64,000 nt of DNA, from the NCBI RefSeq assembly GCF_004362055.1, contig NZ_SNXB01000001.1, forward strand, positions 496,001 to 560,000, in the 5' to 3' direction. This document shows positions 9,211 to 19,048 of this stretch, piece by piece (the stretch's first letter is position 1; each line of letters begins with the position of its first letter). Source of the DNA: Flavobacterium sp. 245. GTDB lineage: Bacteria; Bacteroidota; Bacteroidia; Flavobacteriales; Flavobacteriaceae. A program made the position numbers and the translations under genes. Below the pieces are notes generated by a model. That model was given only the letters and a program-made list of their open reading frames with translations, was not told the origin of the DNA and did no database searches.

Positions 9211-10191
9211 TTATTTAGGCTGTTCTTTTTTGAAACTGAATACATGTGCCAGTGTTATAAAAAATGTATTTCCCTGAAATCTATTTATGGCATCAACCTC
9301 AGCTATCCATCTAAATCCTGCCGAAGTTTTACAACCAATATGAAAATAGTTGACTTCGGCTCCAATACCGCCAACGCGATCCTTTTGTCCTTCAACAACT
9401 CCCATGACAGGAACAGGAATTTCATCATGACTTACTTTGTATTGCAGATAATAAATCAAACCAGCATTGAAAATACCGGCAGGTGCTGTTTTTTCAGCAT
9501 TCATTTGATAAAATGTTTTGCCTAGACCGCCTTCAATACTTAAAATATCTCCGGTTTTAATATCGGTATCTTTCTTTTTTCCATTTAATTCATAAGAAGC
9601 TAAAGCTGAAAAATGGAGCGTTTTTTTGTCATTAAAGTATAAAGTTGTTCCGCCTGAAAATTCATTCATAAACATTCCCAAACCACTATTGTCTGGCGCT
9701 CCAGCTGTAAATTTTCCTGTTGGAAGATACAATTGATAGCTAAAGACAAAATCAGCCCTTTTCTGATGCCAGCCTAATTGAACCGGTACAATGTACATAT
9801 CTGTAAATGCTAATGAATTATCAACATTTGCGTTATTTCCCTGAATAGTATTGGCCGCAAAAGCAAGCAGGATTGTAGCACCATAATTGGCTCCTAAAAT
9901 TTTAAAATCACTTACGTATGAGGCTCCAGCACCCACCAAGTACATTGTTAAATCAGGATTTGTAATTGCTTTGTCTCCATTTGCGTCCCGCAACGTTGAA
10001 GCGCTGTAAATGTAATTTGGCACATAAACACTAAGCGTATTTTCTGGTGTCTGAGTCCCAGACTGCAATCCCATACCACCTAAAATGTGACCACCTTTAA
10101 GCTGTGCATAACCCGAAAAACATGTTGTTATCATTAAAAATAAAATAGCTGACTGTTTGATGAATCTATATTGATTTAATTTTATTTTCAT
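9211..10191 (-). CDS. Outer-membrane channel-like protein (SphA/phenol MetA-degradation barrel type)
   Basis: 326 residues with signal peptide (SAILFLMITTCFSGYAQ). The mature part begins KGGHILGGMGLQSGTQTPENTLSVYVPNYIY and continues as repeated amphipathic strands, with typical segments VPVQLGWHQKRADFVFSYQLYLPTGKF and a final ITLAHVFSFK strand. This pattern fits the Phenol_MetA_deg/SphA group of outer-membrane barrels linked in some bacteria to uptake of hydrophobic compounds. It lies between an AraC-type regulator and the Omp85-like barrel, all on one strand, which suggests regulator-controlled expression. Confidence 0.7.
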   Translation of the reverse strand: MKIKLNQYRFIKQSAILFLMITTCFSGYAQLKGGHILGGMGLQSGTQTPENTLSVYVPNYIYSASTLRDANGDKAITNPDLTMYLVGAGASYVSDFKILGANYGATILLAFAANTIQGNNANVDNSLAFTDMYIVPVQLGWHQKRADFVFSYQLYLPTGKFTAGAPDNSGLGMFMNEFSGGTTLYFNDKKTLHFSALASYELNGKKKDTDIKTGDILSIEGGLGKTFYQMNAEKTAPAGIFNAGLIYYLQYKVSHDEIPVPVMGVVEGQKDRVGGIGAEVNYFHIGCKTSAGFRWIAEVDAINRFQGNTFFITLAHVFSFKKEQPK

Positions 10192-10268
10192 TGTCTTTAA
10201 ATTTAAAATTAATGAGTCTTTACAAACACAACATACAAACTACTTTATTATCAGATTTTTGATTCCTC

Positions 10269-11453
10269 TTATATGATACGAATTTGTTTTTCCGGATTTA
10301 ATCTGATCACTTTAAAATACTCTGAAGGCGATTTTCCGGTATGTTTAAGAAAAGCTCTAAAACAAGTCGTTCTTGACTTAAAACCAGAACCCCAAGCCAT
10401 TCCCTCTAAAGAAAGATCTTTCCATTCTGGGTCGTTAATTTTTTCTTTAAAATATTCTATTCTTTTCAAGTTTACATAGTCTTGAAAATGAAGATTAAAT
10501 TCAGAATTAATTAAATTAGAAAGATGATGTACAGATATTCCCGTTTCATCAGCAATATCTCTTATAACTAAATCCTTTTTTAGAAAAAGTTCTTTTGAAG
10601 TAAAAATTTCCTCTAATTGAAGCAAATACTGATGTTTTTTTTCATTTGTCAATTCTTTGATAAACGGCAATGCATTTTTTGATTCCTCTTTTTTAATTAC
10701 TAGCAGTTTTTCTTCAACAATCTGAAAATTATCGTTAACCTCATTTGTGTTTATATCATAGAATATTTGGGGCTTAAAATAAAGCGATCCAACTGTAAAA
10801 ATAAGCACAAATGAAATTAATACGTAACAAGACAAATCAACTGTATAAAAATTGCTACCTAAAAAATAATGAACAAAAAGAGCCGAAAACAAAAACAATA
10901 TTATCAGATTATAAACTCGCACCCAGTTTAAAATTTTTATTCTGTTAAAATGATTTTTCTTTAATTTTTCCAAATCATAATTTAAAACCATCATGGTCTG
11001 GCAAAAAGCATAAAGCAACCAAACGGTCAAACTCAGAACTGAGAATGGATTTTGTATTTTAGGCGAAATGCTTTGTGCAAATGGGAAATGAGCAATATTT
11101 CCGATCCAGACACAAAATGTCAAACCAAAATAAATTAGGAAAGGAAGAAAATGAAGCCAGTCATATTTTTGAAATGTACTGTCTGTAAACAGAAGATTTC
11201 GAACATATAGAAAAGCACATGGCGCCACTAAAAATATGAAAGGTTTTGTGATCATAAACAGATCAGGGAAAAAATTAAGAACATTTGCAGACAAGTAAAA
11301 ATTATATACACTGACAACTGCAAGGCTAAATAAAAACAGCCCTAAAAAGAAACTCTTCGAGTAATTTTTTTTAGAAAACAACACCATAAATGACGTTGCA
11401 AAGCCAACCATTGTAGCCATAAAAAAGAAAAGAGAAAGTACTATATCCAGCAT
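10269..11453 (-). CDS. Membrane-anchored AraC-family transcription regulator
   Basis: 394 residues. Residues 1-235 hold about seven hydrophobic helices. A linker (235-285) precedes an AraC DNA-binding domain (285-394) with ELFLKKDLVIRDIADETGISVHHLSNLINSEF, LHFQDYVNLKRIEYF and GFKSRTTCFRAFLKHTGKSPSEYF. This architecture, a 7TM sensor fused to AraC, is common in Bacteroidota. A membrane signal would therefore be passed directly to DNA. The gene reads toward the two outer-membrane barrel genes with a 77-base gap, making them likely targets. Confidence 0.88.
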   Translation of the reverse strand: MLDIVLSLFFFMATMVGFATSFMVLFSKKNYSKSFFLGLFLFSLAVVSVYNFYLSANVLNFFPDLFMITKPFIFLVAPCAFLYVRNLLFTDSTFQKYDWLHFLPFLIYFGLTFCVWIGNIAHFPFAQSISPKIQNPFSVLSLTVWLLYAFCQTMMVLNYDLEKLKKNHFNRIKILNWVRVYNLIILFLFSALFVHYFLGSNFYTVDLSCYVLISFVLIFTVGSLYFKPQIFYDINTNEVNDNFQIVEEKLLVIKKEESKNALPFIKELTNEKKHQYLLQLEEIFTSKELFLKKDLVIRDIADETGISVHHLSNLINSEFNLHFQDYVNLKRIEYFKEKINDPEWKDLSLEGMAWGSGFKSRTTCFRAFLKHTGKSPSEYFKVIRLNPEKQIRII

Positions 11454-11536
11454 ATATTAGTTATTTATATTAATAATAGCTTTTTCTTTAAAAATAAATT
11501 TTTAAAGAAAAGAATGTACCATAACTCATAAAGGCT

Positions 11537-11564
11537 ATACTTATCTGTTTTGTCAGATAAGTAT
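11537..11564. terminator. Perfect 11-bp hairpin between DUF4136 gene and AraC gene
   Basis: ATACTTATCTG (11537-11547), 6-base loop, then its exact complement (11554-11564). It lies downstream of the DUF4136 gene and 84 bases upstream of the AraC start. No clean T tract follows on the minus strand, so an operator for the AraC gene is an alternative. Confidence 0.5.
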
Positions 11565-11592
11565 AAATACCTTTTTAGAATAAATTTATAAG

Positions 11593-12174
11593 TTATTTTT
11601 TAGCTAGACCTGGGGGAAAGCCTTCTAAGATTTTTTTAATTGCGCCTGCAATAAATTCTTCCGGATTATCTGGTTTGCTGTCAATTTGAGCATTCCCTAT
11701 TCCTTGCCAAAGCAATTTTTGTGTTTTTGTAGAAACGATATCAATTACAAGCGAGCCATCAACATAATCATAAGAATTAAATGTTGTTGTACCGCCACCC
11801 ATCATAGCGCCGCCGCCCCAATATCCGTATGGACGATACATACCGCCATAGCCATAGAAATTAGTATCGGCTGTAACTTGAGTTTTGTTTTTTAGGATTG
11901 AAACCGCATTGACTTTTAAATCAGGATTATCAGATGATTCTACAAATCCTTTGGCAGTCATTTCGGCACGAATTGCTCTTGCAACACGATCTGCATTAAG
12001 TTGGTTTACTTGACCTTCCTGAGCTTTTAAATCATACACTGTAAAAGTTTTGTATTGACTGAAATTAGCTGAGTGATCATAATCTGTGGTGACTTTTACA
12101 GTAGGCGAACAGCTGTAAAGTAATCCCAATAAAACTAACGGAATTATACGAAGATTTGTTCTTTTAATATTCAT
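11593..12174 (-). CDS. DUF4136 family lipoprotein
   Basis: The start at 12174 (MNIKRTNLRIIPLVLLGLLYSCSPT) gives a lipoprotein signal with the lipobox Cys at residue 22; the open frame continues nine codons upstream without need. The mature protein contains VTTDYDHSANFSQYKTFTVYD, the usual DUF4136 opening, a Gly/Tyr/Met-rich segment (YGYGGMYRPYGYWGGG), and SLVIDIVSTKTQKLLWQG. DUF4136 proteins are small envelope lipoproteins without an assigned role. A single gene with its own hairpin downstream. Confidence 0.88.
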   Translation of the reverse strand: MNIKRTNLRIIPLVLLGLLYSCSPTVKVTTDYDHSANFSQYKTFTVYDLKAQEGQVNQLNADRVARAIRAEMTAKGFVESSDNPDLKVNAVSILKNKTQVTADTNFYGYGGMYRPYGYWGGGAMMGGGTTTFNSYDYVDGSLVIDIVSTKTQKLLWQGIGNAQIDSKPDNPEEFIAGAIKKILEGFPPGLAKK

Positions 12175-12470
12175 TGTTTTGGTATTTAAATTAATAATCA
12201 AATTAGTTTAACTCAATTGTATTAAAATCAAAATAAATCTTTGGGGCATTAAAGTAATGTAAACTCTGTGTTAAATTAACACAAACAACTATTTAACAAC
12301 ACTTTAATATATCCTAAAGGTATATTTTTTTCTTTAATTAACATAGTTTATTGCAAAAAATCTTACTTATCATGTTTGATTTTAATTAATCTCTAAATGT
12401 AAATTTTGCCTTATGTCTTTCGATTTTTTTTCATCTGATTCTTCAGAAAAGACTTTAACAATTTTGCAAA

Positions 12471-13871
12471 TTATACTTCATCGGATATTGGTAATCTTCC
12501 TTCTTTAATTGCTTCCAGCATTTTCTCGTAATCAGCATCATTTTGATTGGCGTACGAAATCGCAAATTTTGCAATAGCATTGGCAAATTCATCTCCTTTG
12601 CCAAGATATCCTGATAATATGGAAGGATCTCCGGTGCGTGCATGCGATCTTGCCAGTGCCCAACCACAGGCTTTTGCATAAGAGGCCATATTTTTTGGTT
12701 TCATAATTTCGAGAACCGGTTTTACTTTGGCATCACGAAGTTGGCGGATGTAGAAAAATTTATCCTGACTGTCGTTTGTCCATCCTAAAAACATATCCGA
12801 AGCAGACTGCATCAACTTTTGCCCTCTGACAATTCGTTCGCCCTGATGGCTGTATTTGCCTTTTGTTTTTACATGAGGTTCTAACACGCTTTGTCTGGCT
12901 TCTTTGAACTGCAGGAAAATAGGTTCGCCGGTTGCCGACATCAATAAACTGATACCGCAAAGTGTTCCCACACTTCCAACGCCAACCACTTTTACAGCAA
13001 AATCGTGCAAAGCATATCGGCTTAATAGTACCTTTTTTTCATCCGATAATGTTTCCATATATCGTTTATGAATGGTTGTTGCTTCTTTTTCAAGTCTTTG
13101 CCAGTCTTTTCCTGTTGGATGAAAAATCAAAGGCGGTTCATCTTTTATTCGGGCGCGACTGCCTTCCATATATGTCATTTTCGCAAACTCTTTTTCATGA
13201 GCTGTATATTCTGATGCTTTTTTTAATCTTTTTTGTTGAAATTCTTTGAGTTCTTCGTCGTCCCCACGTTCAATCAGTTCTGCAAGATCAATATCAGCAT
13301 ACCAAATTTGAAGTGCCGACAATTGACTATAATCCGACATATTTCTTTTATAACTGTCGGCAACATGCCAGGCAAATTCTTTGCATATTTTACTGGAGAA
13401 TTTCTTCCATCTTCCGGCAATTACAAAACTTGCCGCTAACCTTTTAATATCCCATTCCCACGGTCCCGGAAATGTTTCATCAAAATCATTAATATCAAAA
13501 ACGATTTTTCGCTCGGGAGTTGCAAATCCTCCAAAATTCATCAGATGACAATCGCCACAAAGCTGAAGATCAATTCCTGTATTTGGCGTGTTTTCTAAAT
13601 CAGCGGCCATAATTGCAGCAGTTCCTCTAAAAAATGTAAACGGACTTTCCATCATTCGGCTGTATCGTAATGGCACTAAATTCTCCATTCTCCCGATACT
13701 AGTTTTGATCAAAATTTCAACCGGATCTTCACGATTTTCAGACGGATTCCATTCGGCATGACTTGATCGGGACACCAACTTTCGTATAGCCACACCTTTA
13801 TCATAACGTGCTGCTTTTGAAGCTGCCGGATTAAATTGATTGTCGTCGTTATCTGTGAATTTTTCAGCCAT
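12471..13871 (-). CDS. DUF2252 family protein (kinase-like fold suspected)
   Basis: 466 residues, no signal peptide, so cytoplasmic. GDCHLMNFGGFATPERKIV followed by FDINDFDETFPGPWEWDIKR is the DUF2252 core. It resembles the Brenner motif and metal-binding Asp of aminoglycoside-phosphotransferase-like kinases, although this is my reading rather than an established assignment. KVVGVGSVGTLCGISLL and CGWALARSHARTGDPS are other conserved blocks. It is the last gene of the operon that begins with the sulfatase at 21805, 13 bases after a DUF1254 gene, and the only member without an export signal. Confidence 0.88.
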   Translation of the reverse strand: MAEKFTDNDDNQFNPAASKAARYDKGVAIRKLVSRSSHAEWNPSENREDPVEILIKTSIGRMENLVPLRYSRMMESPFTFFRGTAAIMAADLENTPNTGIDLQLCGDCHLMNFGGFATPERKIVFDINDFDETFPGPWEWDIKRLAASFVIAGRWKKFSSKICKEFAWHVADSYKRNMSDYSQLSALQIWYADIDLAELIERGDDEELKEFQQKRLKKASEYTAHEKEFAKMTYMEGSRARIKDEPPLIFHPTGKDWQRLEKEATTIHKRYMETLSDEKKVLLSRYALHDFAVKVVGVGSVGTLCGISLLMSATGEPIFLQFKEARQSVLEPHVKTKGKYSHQGERIVRGQKLMQSASDMFLGWTNDSQDKFFYIRQLRDAKVKPVLEIMKPKNMASYAKACGWALARSHARTGDPSILSGYLGKGDEFANAIAKFAISYANQNDADYEKMLEAIKEGRLPISDEV

Positions 13872-13884
13872 AAAATTTATAACA

Positions 13885-15300
13885 CTATTTAACTTTTACA
13901 ACTGCCGGTGGTGTCCAATTTCCTTTAATAACTTCCTCTTTTGGCCAATACAATCTCATTGTTAATTGAAATTGGGCATTTGGCGCCGGAAGCCAATTCT
14001 TCTCTTTGTCTTTTCCGGGATTGTTTTTCTGAATATAAATATCAACCGATCCGTCAGCATTTTTTTTCAGATTATTTCTATCTCCAATTGCAAAACGATT
14101 AATCGGATTTGCTACCATGAAATCATCTGTACCATACATCGTTAAACTCCAGAAGGCATTGACAGGCGGTAATTTTCCAGCATCAAAATGCAGTATATAA
14201 TTGTGTTTGCTTCCGTCAAATTTTTCTCCATCTGCATCAATTAAAGACATTGGATAAATGGCATCTGCATCTAAATTGGCTCCTAATCCAACCATGGCAA
14301 CCATTGCGCGGACTTCGTAATTGGTTTTGTATTCTCCTAAACCATGATTTATTACCCAGCCATTTACAGGCTTCTTACTTTTTAGCGCCATTTCTGCTAT
14401 AAACTTATTTCCCCAGGCTGGTATGGCTTTTAACGAATCCTGAACTGTGGCAGAAAACTTCGAAATATCAAAAGGTTTTCCTGGTTCTAATCCAAGTTTT
14501 TTCATTTTAGCAACTATCTCTGCATCATCAGGTGCTGCTGGATTTGCTACCATTAATTCATTTAACTTACTGAAAAAAGCGTCAACACTCATTTCTTTCA
14601 CAAATTGGACTGGAGGTGTTTTTGAAACACTTGGATCATTTATCGCTTTAGGTCCTGTATACGCTTTACCATAAGCACTTAGTGGCGTCAGCGTAATGTT
14701 TTGCTGGATTTTTTTTACTGCTGTAGCGCCATCTTCTTTACTGTTTACTTGCGTACGGCCAATCATCCAGGCCATATCAGTAGGCGATTTTAGTTGTTCC
14801 ATTCCGGCTGGCACAGTTCCTTTCCAATTTGGACCTGTGATCAAAAATGTTTTCTCTGCAGTTCCTGTTGTACGTTTACCAGGAGAAGCAAAAATGTTTG
14901 TCCAGGCATCCAATATTGGCAGTAAATAATATCTTCCATTTGTATTTGGCGCTTTAAGTACTAATGGTTCTTTACCAAGGTCCAACCATGCCATTGAATA
15001 ATAAGTGTCAGCATTGGGTTTTACTACATCACGAAATTTATCATCCGGAAATTCATTCAGACTCCCTACCTGATTTACGGCTGGATTTTTTGAGTTTGCC
15101 GTAAAAGCATTTGTCATGACTTTTTTAGAGGCATCCATCAGTACAAGTGGATAACCATATATGTAAGCATCTTTTGCTATCTGAATAATTTCAGTATCAT
15201 TTTCTGCTGTTGCGGGAGCTGTCGTATCGTCATTTTGTTTTTGTTTTCCGCAGGCGAAACACAAAAAAACAATCATTAAACTCAATAGATTTTTTTTCAT
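13885..15300 (-). CDS. DUF1254/DUF1214 lipoprotein, paralog 1
   Basis: 471 residues with lipoprotein signal (LLSLMIVFLCFACGKQ, Cys 17). The DUF1254 domain (about 40-180) contains AYIYGYPLVLMDASKKVM, VKPNADTYYSMAWLDL and GRYYLLPILDAWTN. The C-terminal DUF1214 domain (about 350-471) contains YILHFDAGKLPPVNAFWSLT, NADGSVDIYIQ and NWLPAPNAQFQLTMRLYWP, ending GNWTPPAVVKVK. The domains are widespread but without a firmly known reaction. It shares its layout with the next two upstream genes and is most like the second; it sits 16 bases downstream of that gene. Confidence 0.9.
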   Translation of the reverse strand: MKKNLLSLMIVFLCFACGKQKQNDDTTAPATAENDTEIIQIAKDAYIYGYPLVLMDASKKVMTNAFTANSKNPAVNQVGSLNEFPDDKFRDVVKPNADTYYSMAWLDLGKEPLVLKAPNTNGRYYLLPILDAWTNIFASPGKRTTGTAEKTFLITGPNWKGTVPAGMEQLKSPTDMAWMIGRTQVNSKEDGATAVKKIQQNITLTPLSAYGKAYTGPKAINDPSVSKTPPVQFVKEMSVDAFFSKLNELMVANPAAPDDAEIVAKMKKLGLEPGKPFDISKFSATVQDSLKAIPAWGNKFIAEMALKSKKPVNGWVINHGLGEYKTNYEVRAMVAMVGLGANLDADAIYPMSLIDADGEKFDGSKHNYILHFDAGKLPPVNAFWSLTMYGTDDFMVANPINRFAIGDRNNLKKNADGSVDIYIQKNNPGKDKEKNWLPAPNAQFQLTMRLYWPKEEVIKGNWTPPAVVKVK

Positions 15301-15316
15301 TTTGCTTGTTTTTAAA

Positions 15317-16810
15317 TTATTTAACTTGCAATACGGCTGGTGGTGTCCAGTTTCCTTTAATTACACGATCCTCTGGCCAATAACATCTTACATATAGCGA
15401 AAATGTTTCTTTTGGAGAAGGAAGCCAGTTACTCATTTTATCGGCTGATGGAGGTGTATTTTGAACATACAATGTCAATGAACCGTCAGCATTATACTTT
15501 AGATTTTTATTCTTGGTTCCTAAAGAAAATCGGTTAGCTGAATTTGGAGAAAAGAAATGATATTGATTGTATAAGGTAAGCGACCAAAATCCTTTTACGG
15601 GAGGAACTTCGCCTTTAGCAAAAGTTACAGCGTATTTACTATTACCGTGCAGTCTTTGTCCTGAAGCATCTTTATCCTGATAGAAATACTTGGTTTCATT
15701 AGGTTTATTCACAAAAATATTTGCTTTGGCGCAAGCTGTTCTTGTTAAATAATCCAATCCAAATTGCGCTCCGTTTCCTTGTGTTGTCCAATTGTCTTTT
15801 AATGGATATCCGACATTCGAAAATTGAAATAAAGGTGTGATCAATTTTTGGTCAGCATCAATAGCGGCCTGTTTTAAGATCGCTTTTATTTTCGGATCTT
15901 TCTGAGCAGCTGCCAAAACGGATTGTATTTGTCCATAAATAGCTTCTTCACCCGGAAGTGGTGGAACTTCTTTTAGAATAGCAGGCAACTCATCAAAATA
16001 AACTTCAGGTTTTACCCATTTTGTTTCTTCATTTCCTTCTTTTTCGGGTGACGGTAAAACGGGGATTTTTGCCCAGTCTTTCGTTTTCATTTTTCCATCA
16101 AACTGACTCAACGGATACATTATTATTTGTTGAATAAGTGGCTGAATAGATTTTTTATCTGCAGGATCATCAGTTTGGAAAACTCTTGGAATTACAATTC
16201 CTAAATCAGTATCGCATTTAAATACCCCTGTAATTCCATCCGGCACTTTTCCATTCCATTTTGGTCCGGTTAACAAATAAAATCCCGGTTTTGTTCCGTA
16301 CATTTTTCCTAAACCTGCATATCCATCAGTTCGTTGATTACATACCTGATACACCCAAAAACGGTCTCCAAAATCCGGCACCTGAACCACTATTGCATCT
16401 TTAGTAAAATCTGTTATACCAAATCCGTAAACTACATCCTGATTCGGACAAGCCACTTCTCTTTCACCCGGTTTAATGTAGTCTGTCAGCATACACAATT
16501 GATTTGGCGGACTCAAGGGTACAATTCCTCCTTTATAACTTGGTTCGGGAAGTTTTTCAAACATTACTTTTCTATTATGAATATTAACCATTGGCCATCC
16601 CCATAAAAAAGCCAAAGATCCAATATGCTTCACATATTCTTCGGTCATTATTGTATTGGGTGCAGGACCAGCTGGTAAAGCTTTAACAGAAGAAGAATCT
16701 TCTACAGCTACATCACTACCAGAAGTTTCTCTTATAGTTGTTTCCTTTTTACATGCACTACTTAAAATTAAAGAAGCCGATGCCAGAATTAAAAGACCTT
16801 TATTTTTCAT
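15317..16810 (-). CDS. DUF1254/DUF1214 lipoprotein, paralog 2
   Basis: 497 residues with lipoprotein signal (ILASASLILSSACKKE, Cys 20). DUF1254 features include LAFLWGWPMVNIHNRKVMF, NQDVVYGFGITDF and GDRFWVYQVCNQRTDGYAG. The C-terminus has YAVTFAKGEVPPVKGFWSLT, NADGSLTLYVQ, NWLPSPKETFSLYVRCYWP and the same GNWTPPAV ending as paralog 1. The similarity at the C-terminus and the adjacency point to tandem duplication followed by divergence of the N-terminal half. Likely attached to a membrane facing the periplasm or the surface. Confidence 0.9.
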   Translation of the reverse strand: MKNKGLLILASASLILSSACKKETTIRETSGSDVAVEDSSSVKALPAGPAPNTIMTEEYVKHIGSLAFLWGWPMVNIHNRKVMFEKLPEPSYKGGIVPLSPPNQLCMLTDYIKPGEREVACPNQDVVYGFGITDFTKDAIVVQVPDFGDRFWVYQVCNQRTDGYAGLGKMYGTKPGFYLLTGPKWNGKVPDGITGVFKCDTDLGIVIPRVFQTDDPADKKSIQPLIQQIIMYPLSQFDGKMKTKDWAKIPVLPSPEKEGNEETKWVKPEVYFDELPAILKEVPPLPGEEAIYGQIQSVLAAAQKDPKIKAILKQAAIDADQKLITPLFQFSNVGYPLKDNWTTQGNGAQFGLDYLTRTACAKANIFVNKPNETKYFYQDKDASGQRLHGNSKYAVTFAKGEVPPVKGFWSLTLYNQYHFFSPNSANRFSLGTKNKNLKYNADGSLTLYVQNTPPSADKMSNWLPSPKETFSLYVRCYWPEDRVIKGNWTPPAVLQVK

Positions 16811-16816
16811 AATAAA

Positions 16817-18163
16817 TTAGTTTTTTGGTTCAATTGGAGCAGGAAACCATTGGCCATCCTGAACAATTTTTTTAGGAACATAGGTGCGGAAATTAAGAGA
16901 AAAACCTTTTCCGGCTGGTGTTGGTAGCCAGTTACTTTCAATTGCTCCTTTAGGCAATGATGACGCGAGCCAGATACTCAAAGAGCCATCAGGATTTTTC
17001 TTTAATCCGGAAACATTATTAAGATTATAGCGTTTTAATTTATTGTCAACTACTCTGTAATCTGGGACACTATATAAGGTTACAGACCAAAAAGCATTGA
17101 CCATTAAATCAGGAATATCTTCTTTTGGAAATTTAATTTCATAGATTTTGTCTCCGCTTAATAATTCTTTCTTAGAATCTGTAAGTCCCACAAAATAAAT
17201 TGCTTCTTCAATTCGGTTTGCCCATAATCCTCCATAATTAATGATATCTCTTGCCATAATATCATCACCAAAATTACCTGCAGCATACGAAACAGACCAT
17301 CCTCCTTTTTGTGTACCAAAACCTTTTGCTCCGGCTAAAAATCCTGGAATTGCTTTTGTTTTTACCACTTCATCAACATGCGTTTTTGCTTTATCATCCT
17401 TTTTTGCGTATTCACCTACCGCGATTGCTTTTGCCTGATATTCTTTGGCCTTAGGCATTGCATCTGGAGAAGAACTTAGAACTTCTTCAACCTTATCAAA
17501 AATTTCTCCCCCAATTGGTGCTTTTGGAGTAAAATCGGGAATAGTAACCGGAGATGCAATTTTAATACCATCAGGAACTGTAAAAGTAAATTGCTCCTGA
17601 AGTTTTTTGGCTTTAGCCGAAGTTCCTTTTAACTCTACTCTTGCCAACATTTTTGCTTTTTCAGAAGGTAATTCGATTTTTACAGCATCTGCAGGAATCG
17701 CTGGATTTGTTCCTTTTAGAACTAAAGCAAATTTTCCCGAAGGTGTTTTAGGAAAATTACGATTGTTGATATTCACAATTACTTCTCCCCAACCGTCTAG
17801 TAATTCTGCAGTATAGTAACGTCCTTCAATCTTTGGAACATTTAGAATAACAGCATGGTCTTTATCAACTGCAATCCATGCCTCAAGATAAGCAACATCC
17901 AAATTTGGATTCACAAATTGAGCAGAACCCAGTGGATTGTATTTAATTTTATTATAGCCGACTTTTTCGACATTGATATCATAATTTTCTTGTTGAATTA
18001 CCAGATATCTGCCATACAGATAGGTATAAGCATCAACAATATCTTTATCTGTTGGAACTGTATTATTATTTTCTACTGGTGCAGAAGTTGTTGAAGTTGC
18101 TGTTTCTTTTTTACAACCAATTAATAGAAATATTGCAACGACAATAAGAACTAATTTTTTCAT
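16817..18163 (-). CDS. DUF1254/DUF1214 lipoprotein, paralog 3
   Basis: 448 residues with lipoprotein signal (LIVVAIFLLIGCKKE, Cys 16). It is the most diverged of the three: DAYTYLYGRYLVIQQENYD replaces the usual YGYP segment, while NPNLDVAYLEAWIAVD, GRYYTAELLDGWGEV, DIPDLMVNAFWSVTLYSVPD, NPDGSLSIWLA and NWLPTPAGKGFSLNFRTYVP keep the family layout. The ending is WFPAPIEPKN instead of WTPPAV. Separated from paralog 2 by six bases. Three different copies side by side suggest a set acting on related substrates or as subunits of one complex. Confidence 0.88.
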   Translation of the reverse strand: MKKLVLIVVAIFLLIGCKKETATSTTSAPVENNNTVPTDKDIVDAYTYLYGRYLVIQQENYDINVEKVGYNKIKYNPLGSAQFVNPNLDVAYLEAWIAVDKDHAVILNVPKIEGRYYTAELLDGWGEVIVNINNRNFPKTPSGKFALVLKGTNPAIPADAVKIELPSEKAKMLARVELKGTSAKAKKLQEQFTFTVPDGIKIASPVTIPDFTPKAPIGGEIFDKVEEVLSSSPDAMPKAKEYQAKAIAVGEYAKKDDKAKTHVDEVVKTKAIPGFLAGAKGFGTQKGGWSVSYAAGNFGDDIMARDIINYGGLWANRIEEAIYFVGLTDSKKELLSGDKIYEIKFPKEDIPDLMVNAFWSVTLYSVPDYRVVDNKLKRYNLNNVSGLKKNPDGSLSIWLASSLPKGAIESNWLPTPAGKGFSLNFRTYVPKKIVQDGQWFPAPIEPKN

Positions 18164-18198
18164 ATTGCTGATTTTAAGTTGGGAAATTTATTTGAATT

Positions 18199-19014
18199 TT
18201 ACTGAGGAAAAATAAAAGCCACAACTGCTCTTAATCCCCAATCTGGTCTGATAGCTGAATGTCCTACAATTGGTATTAAAGGCATAACTGCAAATTGCAT
18301 GGTTTGTCCTCCTAATTTTGTAATGGCTCCAACATTTGGACTAACCGTAATAAGCGTTGTATTTCCTTGCCAGTTTTGTGTAATTTCTGAAGTAAAACCT
18401 AAACTTGCACCGCTTTTATAACTGTGTGAAAGAAATATTTGAGTGTAAAATTGGTTGAAATCTGCCCGATCTGAACTACCAGCTACAGACCAAATTTGAT
18501 TGGCTATAAAACCAATTGATAGTCCTTTTCCCTGATGCATGACTAAAACACTTGGACCAATACCAAATTTTTCTGTTCCTAAAAATTTTTCTGTAGCAGT
18601 TGGAACCAAAAAAGCGGGACCAACTCCTAAAATAAGACCTTTAGTTTTAGGAGCAAAAAAAGCGGTTACGGTAGCATCGCTTAAACCAAATTCATGAGTG
18701 TTTTCGCCGGTAACATCCTGCTGATCTACTACCGGAAGAATGTAACGGGTAATTAAATTTAAGTTTTCACTTAATTTGAAAGGAATAACAGGCTGTATGT
18801 TAATCTGATATTTTATTCCATTATAAGGACCGATCCCATAAGTAAGATTATTTTGAAGCGGAACACTAATTAAGTTTGCCACCGGATTTGCCATTTTATC
18901 TGCCAATTCCTGAGCACTTGCTCCAGCCTTTTCTTCTTGTGCAAAAGCATTAAAATTTAAAAGAAAAAAAAGTGTGGCAAATAAAAATTTAATTGAAGTG
19001 GAATATACTTTCAT
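18199..19014 (-). CDS. Outer-membrane barrel protein, transporter-like
   Basis: The start at 19014 (MKVYSTSIKFLFATLFFLLNFNAFAQ) gives a signal peptide; the frame extends nine codons further upstream. The mature 245 residues begin ELADKMANPVANLISVPLQNN and continue with alternating strands, e.g. LNLITRYILPVV and FGIGPSVLVMHQ, ending AVVAFIFPQ with a terminal aromatic. This fits the small outer-membrane proteins often annotated as transporter or neuromedin U-like. Within the sulfatase/DUF1254 operon it is the obvious candidate for a channel through the outer membrane. Confidence 0.72.
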   Translation of the reverse strand: MKVYSTSIKFLFATLFFLLNFNAFAQEEKAGASAQELADKMANPVANLISVPLQNNLTYGIGPYNGIKYQINIQPVIPFKLSENLNLITRYILPVVDQQDVTGENTHEFGLSDATVTAFFAPKTKGLILGVGPAFLVPTATEKFLGTEKFGIGPSVLVMHQGKGLSIGFIANQIWSVAGSSDRADFNQFYTQIFLSHSYKSGASLGFTSEITQNWQGNTTLITVSPNVGAITKLGGQTMQFAVMPLIPIVGHSAIRPDWGLRAVVAFIFPQ

Positions 19015-19048
19015 AATTTTTTCTTTTTTGATTTTGAACAAATTCTGA

